Below are positions 1 through 6,381 of a stretch of DNA of 64,000 nt, in pieces (position 1 is the first letter of the stretch; each line of letters starts with the position of its first letter). Where the stretch lies: assembly GCA_002309635.1 (NCBI GenBank), contig DBXO01000003.1, positions 1 through 64,000 of the forward strand, in the 5' to 3' direction. The notes under the pieces are model-generated. The model was given only the letters and a program-made list of their open reading frames with translations, was not told the DNA's origin and did not search any database. This DNA is from Ruminococcus flavefaciens (GTDB lineage: Bacteria > Bacillota > Clostridia > Oscillospirales > Ruminococcaceae). A program made the position numbers and the translations under genes.

Positions 1-169
1 CGCTGTAAAAAACGTCCTTACACACCTCGCTATAATCCACATGGGTATAGTCCTTGTCGATACGCTTAATAACAGGATCGTAGAAGCTGATTACAACAGT
101 ATTATCGGGAAATGATCCTTCTGCTATAATACGCTCGATTGCTTCTCTTGAATATACAGTTACGGTCAT
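1..169 (-). CDS. N-terminal part of a PTP/DSP-like family protein (cut by window edge)
   Basis: Open frame on the minus strand from ATG at 169 with a strong GGAGGG ribosome binding site at 175-180; it runs off the window after 56 codons. The N-terminus (MTVTVYSREAIERII) resembles the N-terminus of the phosphatase-like protein at 5179-5625 (VLVTSAREALRYV), and both continue with a predicted beta strand followed by DP or DT. I infer that it belongs to the same dual-specificity-phosphatase-like family. The part that would carry the HCx5R catalytic loop lies outside the window, so activity cannot be judged. Confidence 0.5.
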   Translation of the reverse strand, partial: MTVTVYSREAIERIIAEGSFPDNTVVISFYDPVIKRIDKDYTHVDYSEVCKDVFYS

Positions 170-243
170 CGAATCCCTCCATATTTTCTCTACAAAGACC
201 TCGATTGATTATCTATATTTTCAATTGAAATCACCTTGTTGCG

Positions 244-768
244 TTATCCTTCATTGATATACGCAGTTGAAATTTCTGCAAAATCTCCCCAGAAAGCACG
301 ACTTGTCAAACGATCGTTAAGTCCATCATGTGTTTCTTTCTGAGAGGAAGTCATCATGAAACGTTTGCCTGATTCATAGAACGCATTGAAAAGAAGTATA
401 AGCTCGTCCTGTGTTTTCTCTTTTCCTGCAAGTCCCTGTATATCGTCCACAAGAAGAACATCAGCTTGCAAATACTTCTCACGGAACTGTTCTGATGTAC
501 CGCCATTGCTGATAGTATTTGTAAGAGACGATACCATATCTGCCGTTGTTGTGAAGATAACATGAAGCTCAGGCGAAGTCTGCTCAATTGCATTTTTAAC
601 AGCATAGAGCAGATGCGTCTTGCCTGTTGAAGTTCCGCCGAATAATGACAACGGCTTTGAATCGGCATTTTTCGCAAACCGTTTTGCTTTCTCAAAGGCA
701 TTGCTATTATCTTTGGTAATATAAAAATTGTCGAACGCGAATCTGCTCCCCATCTTATTATCTTGCAT
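244..768 (-). CDS. Stand-alone DnaA-like AAA+ ATPase domain
   Basis: 174 residues that match domain III of the replication initiator DnaA almost end to end. Visible features are FAFDNFYI at the start, Walker A GGTSTGKT (44-51), the FREKY-to-VLLVDDIQ stretch with Walker B (104-111), GLAGKEKTQDELILLFNAFYE, and a sensor-like region ending SRAFWGDFAEI. The protein stops where DnaA would continue into domain IV, so the DnaA-box-binding helix-turn-helix and the DnaB-interacting N-terminal domain are both absent. The start is fixed by AAGGAGGTCG before ATG at 768. It may act like DnaC/Hda-type helper ATPases or as a replication or regulatory factor of a mobile element; this is inference. Normal DnaA is about 450 residues. 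Confidence 0.75.
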   Translation of the reverse strand: MQDNKMGSRFAFDNFYITKDNSNAFEKAKRFAKNADSKPLSLFGGTSTGKTHLLYAVKNAIEQTSPELHVIFTTTADMVSSLTNTISNGGTSEQFREKYLQADVLLVDDIQGLAGKEKTQDELILLFNAFYESGKRFMMTSSQKETHDGLNDRLTSRAFWGDFAEISTAYINEG

Positions 769-783
769 AATTCGACCTCCTTA

Positions 784-1059
784 TCAATAATCCCTTATTG
801 TGTATACAGGATGACCTGTCCCATACCCCTGAAAAACCTGATTGTTCTTAATTGTATAGACTGGATGACCTGTACCATAGCCATGATATAACTGATTACC
901 TCTTATTGTAAAAACTGGATGTCCCGTTCCAGAACCTTGGTATATTTGATTTCCACAAATTTTGTAGACAGGACGCCCGGTACCATAGCCCTGATAGATC
1001 TCATTTCCGTTAATCGTGTAAACGGGATGACCGGTTCCATAACCTTCGTATACTCTCAT
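784..1059 (-). CDS. Small GYGTG-repeat protein (five 19-residue repeats)
   Basis: 91 residues made almost wholly of five repeats of about 19 residues with the pattern Y-x-G-Y/S-G-T-G-H/R-P-V-Y-T/K-I-x-G/N-N-x-I/V-Y. A perfect GGAGG site precedes the internal ATG at 1059, so I prefer this start over the one nine codons upstream (1086). There is no signal peptide. Five identical-length beta-rich repeats suggest a closed toroid or beta-propeller-like fold with one blade per repeat; related repeats are known in small bacterial proteins of unknown role. It follows the remnant of an ADP-ribosylglycohydrolase and precedes the DnaA-like gene on the same strand. No function can be assigned. Confidence 0.75.
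   Translation of the reverse strand: MRVYEGYGTGHPVYTINGNEIYQGYGTGRPVYKICGNQIYQGSGTGHPVFTIRGNQLYHGYGTGHPVYTIKNNQVFQGYGTGHPVYTIRDY
788..1056 (-). repeat. Five tandem 57-bp coding repeats
   Basis: The DNA of the small protein gene is a run of five 57-bp units with the shared core GGTACAGGTCATCCAGT in minus-strand orientation and wobble-position differences between copies. The variation sits mostly at third codon positions, which argues that the protein repeat is maintained by selection. Confidence 0.7.
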
Positions 1060-1114
1060 AACAAACCTCCGTTCTGTACACAGCACATATTTGGCGTTGT
1101 TGGCTTATCAGCTT

Positions 1115-1217
1115 TTATATAAAAAACTGACATTCATGCAGAAATTCCACTGCATATCCCAGTGCATCACCGGCTGTCACCTATGAGACAGCCGCGAAAT
1201 TTATCGATGTTTTGCAT
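1115..1217 (-). pseudogene. 5' remnant of an ADP-ribosylglycohydrolase (ARH/DraG family), frameshifted
   Basis: An ATG at 1217 preceded by AGGAGGTCAAT opens a frame reading MQNIDKFRGCLIGD, which then hits a stop. A change of frame right after GCLIGD restores AGDALGYAVEFLHE followed by a stop at 1115. FRGCLIGxxxGDALGYxVEF is the classic N-terminal signature of ADP-ribosyl-hydrolases, including the metal-binding GD. The remaining roughly 250 residues of the family are missing, and the next gene begins 56 bp later. So this is a frameshifted and 3'-truncated relic. Its presence close to an intact NADAR ADP-ribose hydrolase gene suggests that the region once held more ADP-ribosylation functions. 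Confidence 0.75.
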
Positions 1218-1251
1218 ATTGACCTCCTAAAGTATATCACAAAGATATATC

Positions 1252-2076
1252 TTACTTGATTTTTTGCTTTAACTCTGACACAAATTCCTCCATGCTTCCG
1301 TCCCATATTATCTCAGGATGATTATAGAAGTCATGGCTACCGATGAGCCAAAGTATTCTATCAAGCTTAAAAGCAGATGCTGTATTATCGAATATTTTTG
1401 AATCCTCAGCAATTGCTACTAATGTCTTGAATACAACACTGTCTGTCTTGCTGCAAAGTTCTAATGAGTTTAAGCAATTTGTTACTTGTATATCTGGCTT
1501 ACAATAATCCAACATACCTATATCTTTTAGCCAGTTAGCAGTAAGCGCAAATCCCCAACCGTATTTTGTTTTGATAATATGTGATTGACGCGAGATTTCG
1601 TTAATCAGCTTGATTTTTTCTGATGGCATTGTAAATGTATCAAAATATGTATACATTTCTTTGGCAGTTTTGAACTTGTTGAGATACAGTGCCATTCCAC
1701 AGATACAATTAGCATAGCTGAGCCATACGTCAGAAGTAAACTGGCTGTTGTCCAGAGAAAGGCTGTTCTTAAATGTAGAATAAAGAGAATTTGGATCGCT
1801 TTTAAAAGTATCTATCACATATAATAGACTATGGCCACCAACAACATTCTCGATAATAGTGCTGCGGCTGTTATCCCAATAAGCAATATTACGAGCTTTA
1901 GGCTTATGCCAGTCCACGGCAGAAGATATAACAACTCCGAAAGCCTCGTCCAAGTCTTTTTTCCTTGGATTATAGAAATATTCTTCGAGTATGCCATCTG
2001 TTAATCCGTGTGCGTGTTTACGCAGGTATTCGCCAGCAAACTGATAAATTGTATAGTTTCTTTCCTTGATATCCAT
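1252..2076 (-). CDS. Hypothetical protein, weakly HhH-glycosylase-like C-terminus
   Basis: 274 residues from ATG 2076, which has GGAGGTATAAGT directly upstream; the longer frame to 2121 has no such site. There is no signal peptide or membrane segment. The N-terminal third is rich in aromatic residues (YTIYQFAGEYLRKHAHG). Towards the C-terminus the stretch YGWGFALTANWLKDIGM, then CKPDIQVTNCL and LDRILWLIGSHDFYNH, is reminiscent of the helix-hairpin-helix glycosylase fold, where xxALNFLRxxG is followed by a KPDxHV segment. I could not identify a catalytic Lys/Asp pair with certainty, so the glycosylase link is only a suggestion. It lies directly upstream (same strand) of the ADP-ribosylglycohydrolase relic. 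Confidence 0.55.
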   Translation of the reverse strand: MDIKERNYTIYQFAGEYLRKHAHGLTDGILEEYFYNPRKKDLDEAFGVVISSAVDWHKPKARNIAYWDNSRSTIIENVVGGHSLLYVIDTFKSDPNSLYSTFKNSLSLDNSQFTSDVWLSYANCICGMALYLNKFKTAKEMYTYFDTFTMPSEKIKLINEISRQSHIIKTKYGWGFALTANWLKDIGMLDYCKPDIQVTNCLNSLELCSKTDSVVFKTLVAIAEDSKIFDNTASAFKLDRILWLIGSHDFYNHPEIIWDGSMEEFVSELKQKIK

Positions 2077-2121
2077 ACTTATACCTCCCGAAATAGTTAT
2101 ATTTAAATCTATAATGTACAA

Positions 2122-2333
2122 ATAAGCTGCCAGCTTGAAACCGAACTTCCGCTGACAGAAAAGTTTTTATTACAGTTCCCACACCTGTTATCATTCATCA
2201 ATTAAAGTCAGAAACATTGAACACTGACCTAAACCAATAACTGATAATAATAACTATAAACCATAACGCTGAACATGAACATTAACAGTTCATATTCAAA
2301 AGGCAAGTGTAAGAACTGTAAACGGAAAACACT
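2122..2333. other. Non-coding, strongly strand-biased stretch
   Basis: The plus strand between about 2190 and 2330 is rich in A and C and poor in G, with many short AAC/ATAAC words and a weak inverted repeat TGAAC...GTTCA at 2273-2294. I see no promoter, terminator or gene in it. Confidence 0.4.
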
Positions 2334-2843
2334 TTAGATGTCTATCTCGAATTCCACGGTGCTATTAACGAGATCAAGTGCTGTCTGCGCCTTGGCGAGC
2401 ATATCAGACAGTTCGATATAACGCTTGTTGGCTTCCTCTATATCGTAATTGGTATATTCGTAATCGAGGATTGCACTGTTACCGGAATAGCCTGAACTTA
2501 CGCGGACTTTGGGCATAGCGTCCCTCATTCCACTAAGTAAAGAGCACTGTTTGTTGAGTTGCGGAAGAAATACGAGCATCTCGTCGATTGTCATATCAAA
2601 ATCCGGAACAACAGTTGTTGTGTTGAACACATTTAATGTGTGTTTGAGTTTGCGTATCTTCCTTTCGACCTCAGCCTGAGCGTCACGCATTTCCTTGAAG
2701 TTATACTTTGGACGAACAGATTCGATGTCCTCCTGAAGCGCAGCTACAAAGGTCTTTGTTTTTCCCTCACGAACCTGTAATGTACGCAGCTCGTCGTTAA
2801 GCTGACGCAGCATCTTCGCTGCTTTTGCGGATGTAATTAACAT
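2334..2843 (-). CDS. DIP1984 (septicolysin-like) family coiled-coil protein
   Basis: 169 residues, cytosolic, mostly helical. The order of features fits the DIP1984 family: an N-terminal heptad-rich helix (LRQLNDELRTLQVREGKTKTF), a second long helix of charged residues, the NVFNTTTVVPDFDMTIDEML loop (family counterpart of the NxxT...G.xLTDALAxRD segment), and a C-terminal helix where IELSDMLAKAQTALD ends in a short WTTEL-like tail (NSTVEFEIDI). The family has no firmly known role. Two in-frame ATG codons lie after the GGAGGAAATGCTT site; the one at 2843 has the usual spacing, the one at 2849 is too close. It is followed by 257 bp before the next gene and is probably transcribed alone or with the Cys-rich gene upstream. 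Confidence 0.7.
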   Translation of the reverse strand: MLITSAKAAKMLRQLNDELRTLQVREGKTKTFVAALQEDIESVRPKYNFKEMRDAQAEVERKIRKLKHTLNVFNTTTVVPDFDMTIDEMLVFLPQLNKQCSLLSGMRDAMPKVRVSSGYSGNSAILDYEYTNYDIEEANKRYIELSDMLAKAQTALDLVNSTVEFEIDI

Positions 2844-2894
2844 AAGCATTTCCTCCTTGAAAATAGCATTATTTTACTTATTAACTGAAGGCGG

Positions 2895-3107
2895 TTACTT
2901 CAGCGCTTCACATTTTACAAATGCAGAGCATCCTCCGTTCGCCTGTTTTGTCTGTCCACGATATCCTGAATTCTGATTCTGACATTTCCCTGTATCCATA
3001 GGGCTTGCGACCTCTAACCTCGAGCCCCAACGGTCACAAACATTTCTTTTCCCTGACCAGCAGGCACAAGTCGCACAGTATTTCGCATCGCAGGTGTACT
3101 GATACAT
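2895..3107 (-). CDS. Small cysteine-rich protein, unknown function
   Basis: 70 residues with eight cysteines in a spaced pattern (TCDAKYCATCACWSG, NVCDRWG, GKCQNQN, GGCSAF, VKCEALK), which suggests one or two metal-binding knuckles or a disulfide-stabilised fold. There is no signal peptide, so zinc or iron binding in the cytosol is the likelier option. The start at 3107 is supported by CAGGAGGAAAGTAT directly upstream. The conserved hairpin and promoter module at 3146-3208 lies just upstream and should drive it. I do not recognise the family. Confidence 0.6.
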   Translation of the reverse strand: MYQYTCDAKYCATCACWSGKRNVCDRWGSRLEVASPMDTGKCQNQNSGYRGQTKQANGGCSAFVKCEALK

Positions 3108-3145
3108 ATACTTTCCTCCTGACTAAACAGATCAATTGAATACGT

Positions 3146-3175
3146 GTTTTTCTCGTCTGTGATTATATTATATCA
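3146..3175 (-). promoter_or_regulatory. Recurring promoter block (copy 1)
   Basis: In minus orientation it reads TGATATAATATAATCACAGA then CGAGAAAAAC. It contains overlapping TATAAT -10 boxes and lies directly after the hairpin at 3175-3208. A nearly identical block is present at 3891-3920 and degenerate ones at 5071-5096 and 5722-5750. Confidence 0.6.
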
Positions 3176-3208
3176 TATAGCATAGGGCGAAATCGCCCTA
3201 TGCTATAT
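3175..3208 (-). terminator. 16-bp perfect hairpin downstream of the NADAR gene
   Basis: ATATAGCATAGGGCGA pairs perfectly with TCGCCCTATGCTATAT across a 2-nt loop. It sits 7 bp after the stop of the 3215-3853 gene. There is no long T-run, so termination is inferred from position and stem strength; the -10 box of the next gene begins at its end. Confidence 0.6.
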
Positions 3209-3214
3209 CCGCCA

Positions 3215-3853
3215 TTAGCACTTTACCACTTCTGTATGAAAACGTATAAAGTCAGAAACATCAAGAGAAGGTATCTCGTTATACAGCTCAAGCATAAGAC
3301 GGATAATTGCTACCGATTTCGCCTGAGTGTTGATACTTCTCTGAGGATTGAATTCGATATCCGTAAAATGAGTATACTCTTTGATTTTTTCGATTTCTTC
3401 GGGAAGGAGTGTTTGTTTTACGGCATTGATATAAATATAGTCGTAGAAAACGGTTTTGGGCTCAAGCGGAAAATCTATACCGGCATAATTGAACCCCAAA
3501 AGCGCTCCTGAATTATGAAGTCTATCGTCTCTTTTTGCTTCTTTTGGACTAACGTCCAACAAATCACGATATGGACCTCCGTTTGAAAAGACTTTGGAAC
3601 TCTGGAAAATATTCTCTAATGTGTATCCGTTAAGCTTAAGATTGAAAGCACTCAGCTTAACGCCAAGGTCAATCAAGCCCTTTGTACTTATTTCCAGAGG
3701 GGTTGATTCCTTATTGGCTGATTTTACTGCATTATGCAGTGCGACAATGGATCTTTGCTTCTGAGCCAGAGAAAAGCCTGCGAACCATTGAAACTCGTAC
3801 TCGTTTTTGATGACCTTACCGTTTGATATAAAATAAGCTGGTCTTATCGCCAT
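3215..3853 (-). CDS. DarT1-associated NADAR antitoxin family protein (DUF6977), orphan
   Basis: 212 residues from ATG 3853 (GGAGGTATGTTT upstream). The protein follows the DarT1-associated NADAR family closely: MAIRPAYF start, FQWFAGFSLAQKQRSIVALH, PLEISTKG, LGVKLSAFNLK, the QSSKVFSNGGPYRDLL core, AKRDDRLHNSGALLGF, then FPLEPKTVFYDYIYINAV and FTDIEFNPQRSINTQA. In this family the protein removes ADP-ribose from guanine bases in DNA and so counteracts the DNA ADP-ribosyltransferase toxin DarT1, usually encoded next to it. No DarT-like gene is visible on either side within the window: upstream is an unknown 317-residue protein, downstream the Cys-rich protein. It may therefore be a solitary immunity gene against DarT attack or against phage-borne ADP-ribosylation. 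It is an independent transcription unit with its own hairpins on both sides. Confidence 0.85.
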   Translation of the reverse strand: MAIRPAYFISNGKVIKNEYEFQWFAGFSLAQKQRSIVALHNAVKSANKESTPLEISTKGLIDLGVKLSAFNLKLNGYTLENIFQSSKVFSNGGPYRDLLDVSPKEAKRDDRLHNSGALLGFNYAGIDFPLEPKTVFYDYIYINAVKQTLLPEEIEKIKEYTHFTDIEFNPQRSINTQAKSVAIIRLMLELYNEIPSLDVSDFIRFHTEVVKC

Positions 3854-3890
3854 AAACATACCTCCTGCCTAAAATTAGACAATGAATACA

Positions 3891-3920
3891 TTTTTTCTCT
3901 TCTGTAATTATATTATATCA
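3891..3920 (-). promoter_or_regulatory. Recurring promoter block (copy 2)
   Basis: In minus orientation TGATATAATATAATTACAGA then AGAGAAAAAA, differing from copy 1 at only a few positions over 30 bp. It directly precedes the NADAR gene and has overlapping TATAAT boxes. Confidence 0.6.
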
Positions 3921-3927
3921 TTTGGGA

Positions 3928-3945
3928 TGGGGCGTTTCCGCCCCA
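3928..3945 (-). terminator. Short GC hairpin between the 3953 gene and the NADAR gene
   Basis: TGGGGCG pairs with CGCCCCA around a 4-nt loop. It stands between the stop of the 317-residue gene and the promoter block of the NADAR gene, in the same position as the other hairpins of the cassette series. No T-run follows. Confidence 0.45.
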
Positions 3946-3952
3946 ACGCCAG

Positions 3953-4906
3953 TTACACTACTTCCCAGGCGAGTTCCTGTATCTTATAGACCATTTCCTC
4001 ACAAACATCATCAATCTCCTTGCTATTGCTATGCTTAGAAAGCACTAAAGAGCAAGATTTTCCTGTTGTGAGGCAGCTAAGGATAATATCGATGTGATTG
4101 CTCTTGTTCTCATACTGTACTTTGATATTCCTGTTATGAAGAATTAAATATCGATCCACAAATACATCACCGTTCCAAATCAAGTGTGGATTTGAAAAAG
4201 GATGTCTTACTCGATCTATCCCATTCTCTGTCTGCCTGCCTATTAACGCTTTTCTAATAAGATCGTGCTCTCTTATGGAATCTGTAATGTTGAACTCGAT
4301 TATCTCCGGTTCTAATGACATATCCTGAATCATTCTGATAAGTTTCTCAGGGTTATCTTCTTCCTGCTCAATACCAGTCGAGCAATTAATACCTGTATCG
4401 AGACAGTAGAGAAGTATATTGACATATTCGTATAAATCCCAAATAGCACATGGATAAAAATATACGTGGATTCGACGACCATGAAGTTCTATTATAAAAC
4501 TTTCTTCGCCTGCATCTTTCCAATCTTCTTTGTTTGTATCCTCATAGCACTTACGATACCTTTCTACTAATATATCCCTTAATTCCTTATACTCTTCTTC
4601 GGAATCGGACGCTTTTATATTGTAAACGTCCAGTTCCTCAACATCGAGAGTGAGCCAGAGAATCATCCTTATCAGTTCTTCTGTATTTTGAGCTAAGCCG
4701 TCATATTTTCCACACAGACTTCTAATAATATTGGGGCAATACATTTCGACTTGAATAAAATCGCCACAGTCAAAAAAAGCGAGTTCTATTTTCCTGTCGT
4801 TATGTTCTATCCAGTGTTTTGCGGTGCCCTCAGCTCGGAAATTGGCATACGCCTCGAAGAATTTCTGATATACCTCGATCCAAGTCAATCTTGAATAATA
4901 ATCCAT
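3953..4906 (-). CDS. Hypothetical protein with three imperfect internal repeats
   Basis: 317 acidic residues without signal or membrane segments. Three diverged copies of a module of about 70-80 residues can be seen. Each starts with a beta-hairpin (HWIEHNDRKIELAFFDCG; SFIIELHGRRIHVYFYPC; DRYLILHNRNIKVQYENK), then a cysteine-containing turn (IIRSLCGKYDGL; ILLYCLDTGINCSTG; IILSCLTTGKSCSLV), and ends with an amphipathic helix (ELIRMILWL; KLIRMIQDMS; EMVYKIQELAW). The repeated ELIRMI/KLIRMI helix is the clearest sign of internal duplication. The start at 4906 is preceded by TAGGAGGTAGTGT. I do not recognise the family and cannot give a role. The gene lies between the phosphatase-like gene and the NADAR gene, each in its own transcription unit. 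Confidence 0.6.
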   Translation of the reverse strand: MDYYSRLTWIEVYQKFFEAYANFRAEGTAKHWIEHNDRKIELAFFDCGDFIQVEMYCPNIIRSLCGKYDGLAQNTEELIRMILWLTLDVEELDVYNIKASDSEEEYKELRDILVERYRKCYEDTNKEDWKDAGEESFIIELHGRRIHVYFYPCAIWDLYEYVNILLYCLDTGINCSTGIEQEEDNPEKLIRMIQDMSLEPEIIEFNITDSIREHDLIRKALIGRQTENGIDRVRHPFSNPHLIWNGDVFVDRYLILHNRNIKVQYENKSNHIDIILSCLTTGKSCSLVLSKHSNSKEIDDVCEEMVYKIQELAWEVV

Positions 4907-5070
4907 ACACTACCTCCTAAAAGTAAGTCATGGTTTTTGTTTCCTTCATTATACTACTCAAAAGTTTGAATTCCGAAGATTCAGAGGGGCGGATAGAAAT
5001 TTCTCCTTTTTTCACAAATTGACAATGCTCAAAATGTGCAGAATGTATATGTCACTGTTAAGTTTCATTT

Positions 5071-5124
5071 GTTTTTGATGTGATTTTATTATATCATAGA
5101 GGCATAAGTCAAAAGTGCCCTATG
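5071..5124 (-). promoter_or_regulatory. Degenerate copy of the hairpin-promoter module
   Basis: 5071-5096 in minus orientation reads TGATATAATAAAATCACATC then AAAAAC, matching the promoter block of copies 1 and 2. It is preceded by an imperfect hairpin 5095-5124 (CATAGGGCA against a TGCCTCTATG arm) that looks like a decayed form of the CATAGGGCG hairpins elsewhere in the series. It drives the 3953-4906 gene from about 165 bp upstream. Confidence 0.45.
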
Positions 5125-5178
5125 CTTACATGGTATAATAATTCTTTCCTCTTATAGTAAGCTACTTCAATACAGCTA

Positions 5179-5625
5179 CTATTCCGCCCAATTCATTTTG
5201 AGCGTTTCATAGACATAATGATTGTAATCTGTTTCGTTAGTTGGCTGTAAACCTAACATTTCTCTTGCGAATACTCCGATGGCTCTTGAACGTGATACAC
5301 CTGCAAAGCAGTGGATAAGAAGTGTATCCACATCCTTATGTGTATTTATGAACTCTATTATTTGTTCTGCCTGAGAAGTATCAATCAGCTTTAAGCCGTG
5401 CTCGGGCTGTTCAATATCATCAAAGTAAAGAGTAAGGACGCCTTTGCAGTAGCGGTTTTCTTTTAATTCAAAGCCCAAACCGCCGTCTATAGTATCCTGA
5501 ATTGATATCGCAGCATATTTGTCAGTTTTATCGGGGTACTCAGTCACTCCAGGTTTACAGAAATGGCTCATTACATATCGTAATGCTTCTCTTGCAGATG
5601 TAACTAATACTCTTGGCTTTTTCAT
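5179..5625 (-). CDS. Dual-specificity/tyrosine phosphatase-like protein
   Basis: 148 residues. The catalytic P-loop of cysteine phosphatases is intact: HCFAGVSRSR with nucleophile Cys106 and Arg112 (CX5R). Upstream is the core strand before it (DVDTLLIHC) and an FDD segment around 68-70 that may supply the general acid. The length fits the small DSP-like family seen in clostridial genomes (sometimes noted as protein-tyrosine-phosphatase-like). The substrate is unknown; phosphoproteins or phosphorylated nucleotides are both possible. The start at 5625 has GAGGGTG upstream. It is a paralogue of the partial gene at 1-169. It is separated from its neighbours by hairpins and has its own promoter block at 5722-5750. 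Confidence 0.75.
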   Translation of the reverse strand: MKKPRVLVTSAREALRYVMSHFCKPGVTEYPDKTDKYAAISIQDTIDGGLGFELKENRYCKGVLTLYFDDIEQPEHGLKLIDTSQAEQIIEFINTHKDVDTLLIHCFAGVSRSRAIGVFAREMLGLQPTNETDYNHYVYETLKMNWAE

Positions 5626-5721
5626 GTTTTCACCCTCGTCATATATTTAAAGCATGTCACTGATGACATCATTATTCGATAGAGCTATATATCAACACTT
5701 TTCTCAGAAAGGAATACTGTA

Positions 5722-5750
5722 GTTTTTCTTGCTATGATTATATTATAGCA
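5722..5750 (-). promoter_or_regulatory. Recurring promoter block (copy 4)
   Basis: In minus orientation TGCTATAATATAATCATAGC then AAGAAAAAC. Shares the TATAATATAATCA core and the GAAAAAC tail with copies 1 and 2 and precedes the phosphatase-like gene. Confidence 0.5.
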
Positions 5751-5752
5751 AA

Positions 5753-5780
5753 AGACATAGGGCGTTACCGCCCTATGTCT
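5753..5780 (-). terminator. 12-bp perfect hairpin downstream of the 5793 gene
   Basis: AGACATAGGGCG pairs with CGCCCTATGTCT around a TTAC loop. In minus orientation it is followed by TTTTGC and then directly by the promoter block, so it should end the 5793-6308 transcript. The CATAGGGCG arm is shared with the hairpin at 3175-3208. Confidence 0.7.
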
Positions 5781-5792
5781 CAATCGTTATTA

Positions 5793-6308
5793 TTATGCTT
5801 TTTTCTTCTTTTCTTCGGCCATCTTATAACAGATGAACTCCTCATAGCCTTTCATTTCATAGAAATACTTATTCATTTCATTAAAAATTTCTTCTTTAGA
5901 TTTATTTTTGATTTTAATTCTAAAGCTACAAACTCTCCTGAAATTTCCAGTAGGATTCTTTTCATCTGCCATACGATACATTCTATATTTCTCCAATATT
6001 TCTTCACACTTTATCTTAGTAACATCAGAAATATCTGTGTAGCTAAATGCAAATAATAAATGTAAGGCTTCCTGCAAACATTCTATTTCAAATGCGTAAT
6101 GGTGAGGATTTTTAAAGCCGGTATCTTTGCCTTCCGAATTATCAGGAATCAAATCTGTCATTTCTGATGTCCAGTAACGTACGGTACTGTGATCAGAATA
6201 ATAATCGCAAAAGGGGGTGTCAAGCTTCAATTCTCCGTCTTCAGCTTTTTGTTCTGCCCATTCAATAATAATGTCTGTTATCTTTTTTATTCTTTCGTCG
6301 GTACTCAT
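5793..6308 (-). CDS. Hypothetical protein
   Basis: 171 charged residues with no signal peptide or membrane segment and a lysine-rich C-terminus (MAEEKKKKA). Predicted mostly helical. Conspicuous pieces are LDTPFCDYYSDHSTVRYW near residue 30 and YAFEIECLQEALHLLFAF near residue 70. The start at 6308 is preceded by AAGGAGGAAAACTA. I do not recognise the family. It belongs to the series of single-gene units on this strand, with a small palindrome at 6353-6367 in its upstream region. Confidence 0.55.
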   Translation of the reverse strand: MSTDERIKKITDIIIEWAEQKAEDGELKLDTPFCDYYSDHSTVRYWTSEMTDLIPDNSEGKDTGFKNPHHYAFEIECLQEALHLLFAFSYTDISDVTKIKCEEILEKYRMYRMADEKNPTGNFRRVCSFRIKIKNKSKEEIFNEMNKYFYEMKGYEEFICYKMAEEKKKKA

Positions 6309-6352
6309 TAGTTTTCCTCCTTATTGATTATAGAATATCCTTTATTATAATA

Positions 6353-6367
6353 TCACATAGTATGTGA
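6353..6367. promoter_or_regulatory. Palindrome upstream of the 5793-6308 gene
   Basis: TCACATA-G-TATGTGA, a perfect 7-bp inverted repeat with one central base, next to a GATATTATAATAAAG promoter-like stretch on the minus strand. It occupies the place that the hairpins take in the other cassette junctions and could be an operator or a short terminator of the WYL gene. Confidence 0.4.
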
Positions 6368-6381
6368 CATTATTGACTTAC

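Noticed and set aside
2895..4906. That one of the NADAR gene's neighbours is the DarT toxin.
   Set aside because: The 70-residue protein is a Cys-rich peptide and the 317-residue protein is a three-repeat protein; neither shows an ADP-ribosyltransferase pattern.
3146..5780. An integron attC array.
   Set aside because: The hairpins lack the R'/R'' core sites and no integrase is seen; the conserved part is the promoter block, not the hairpin arms.
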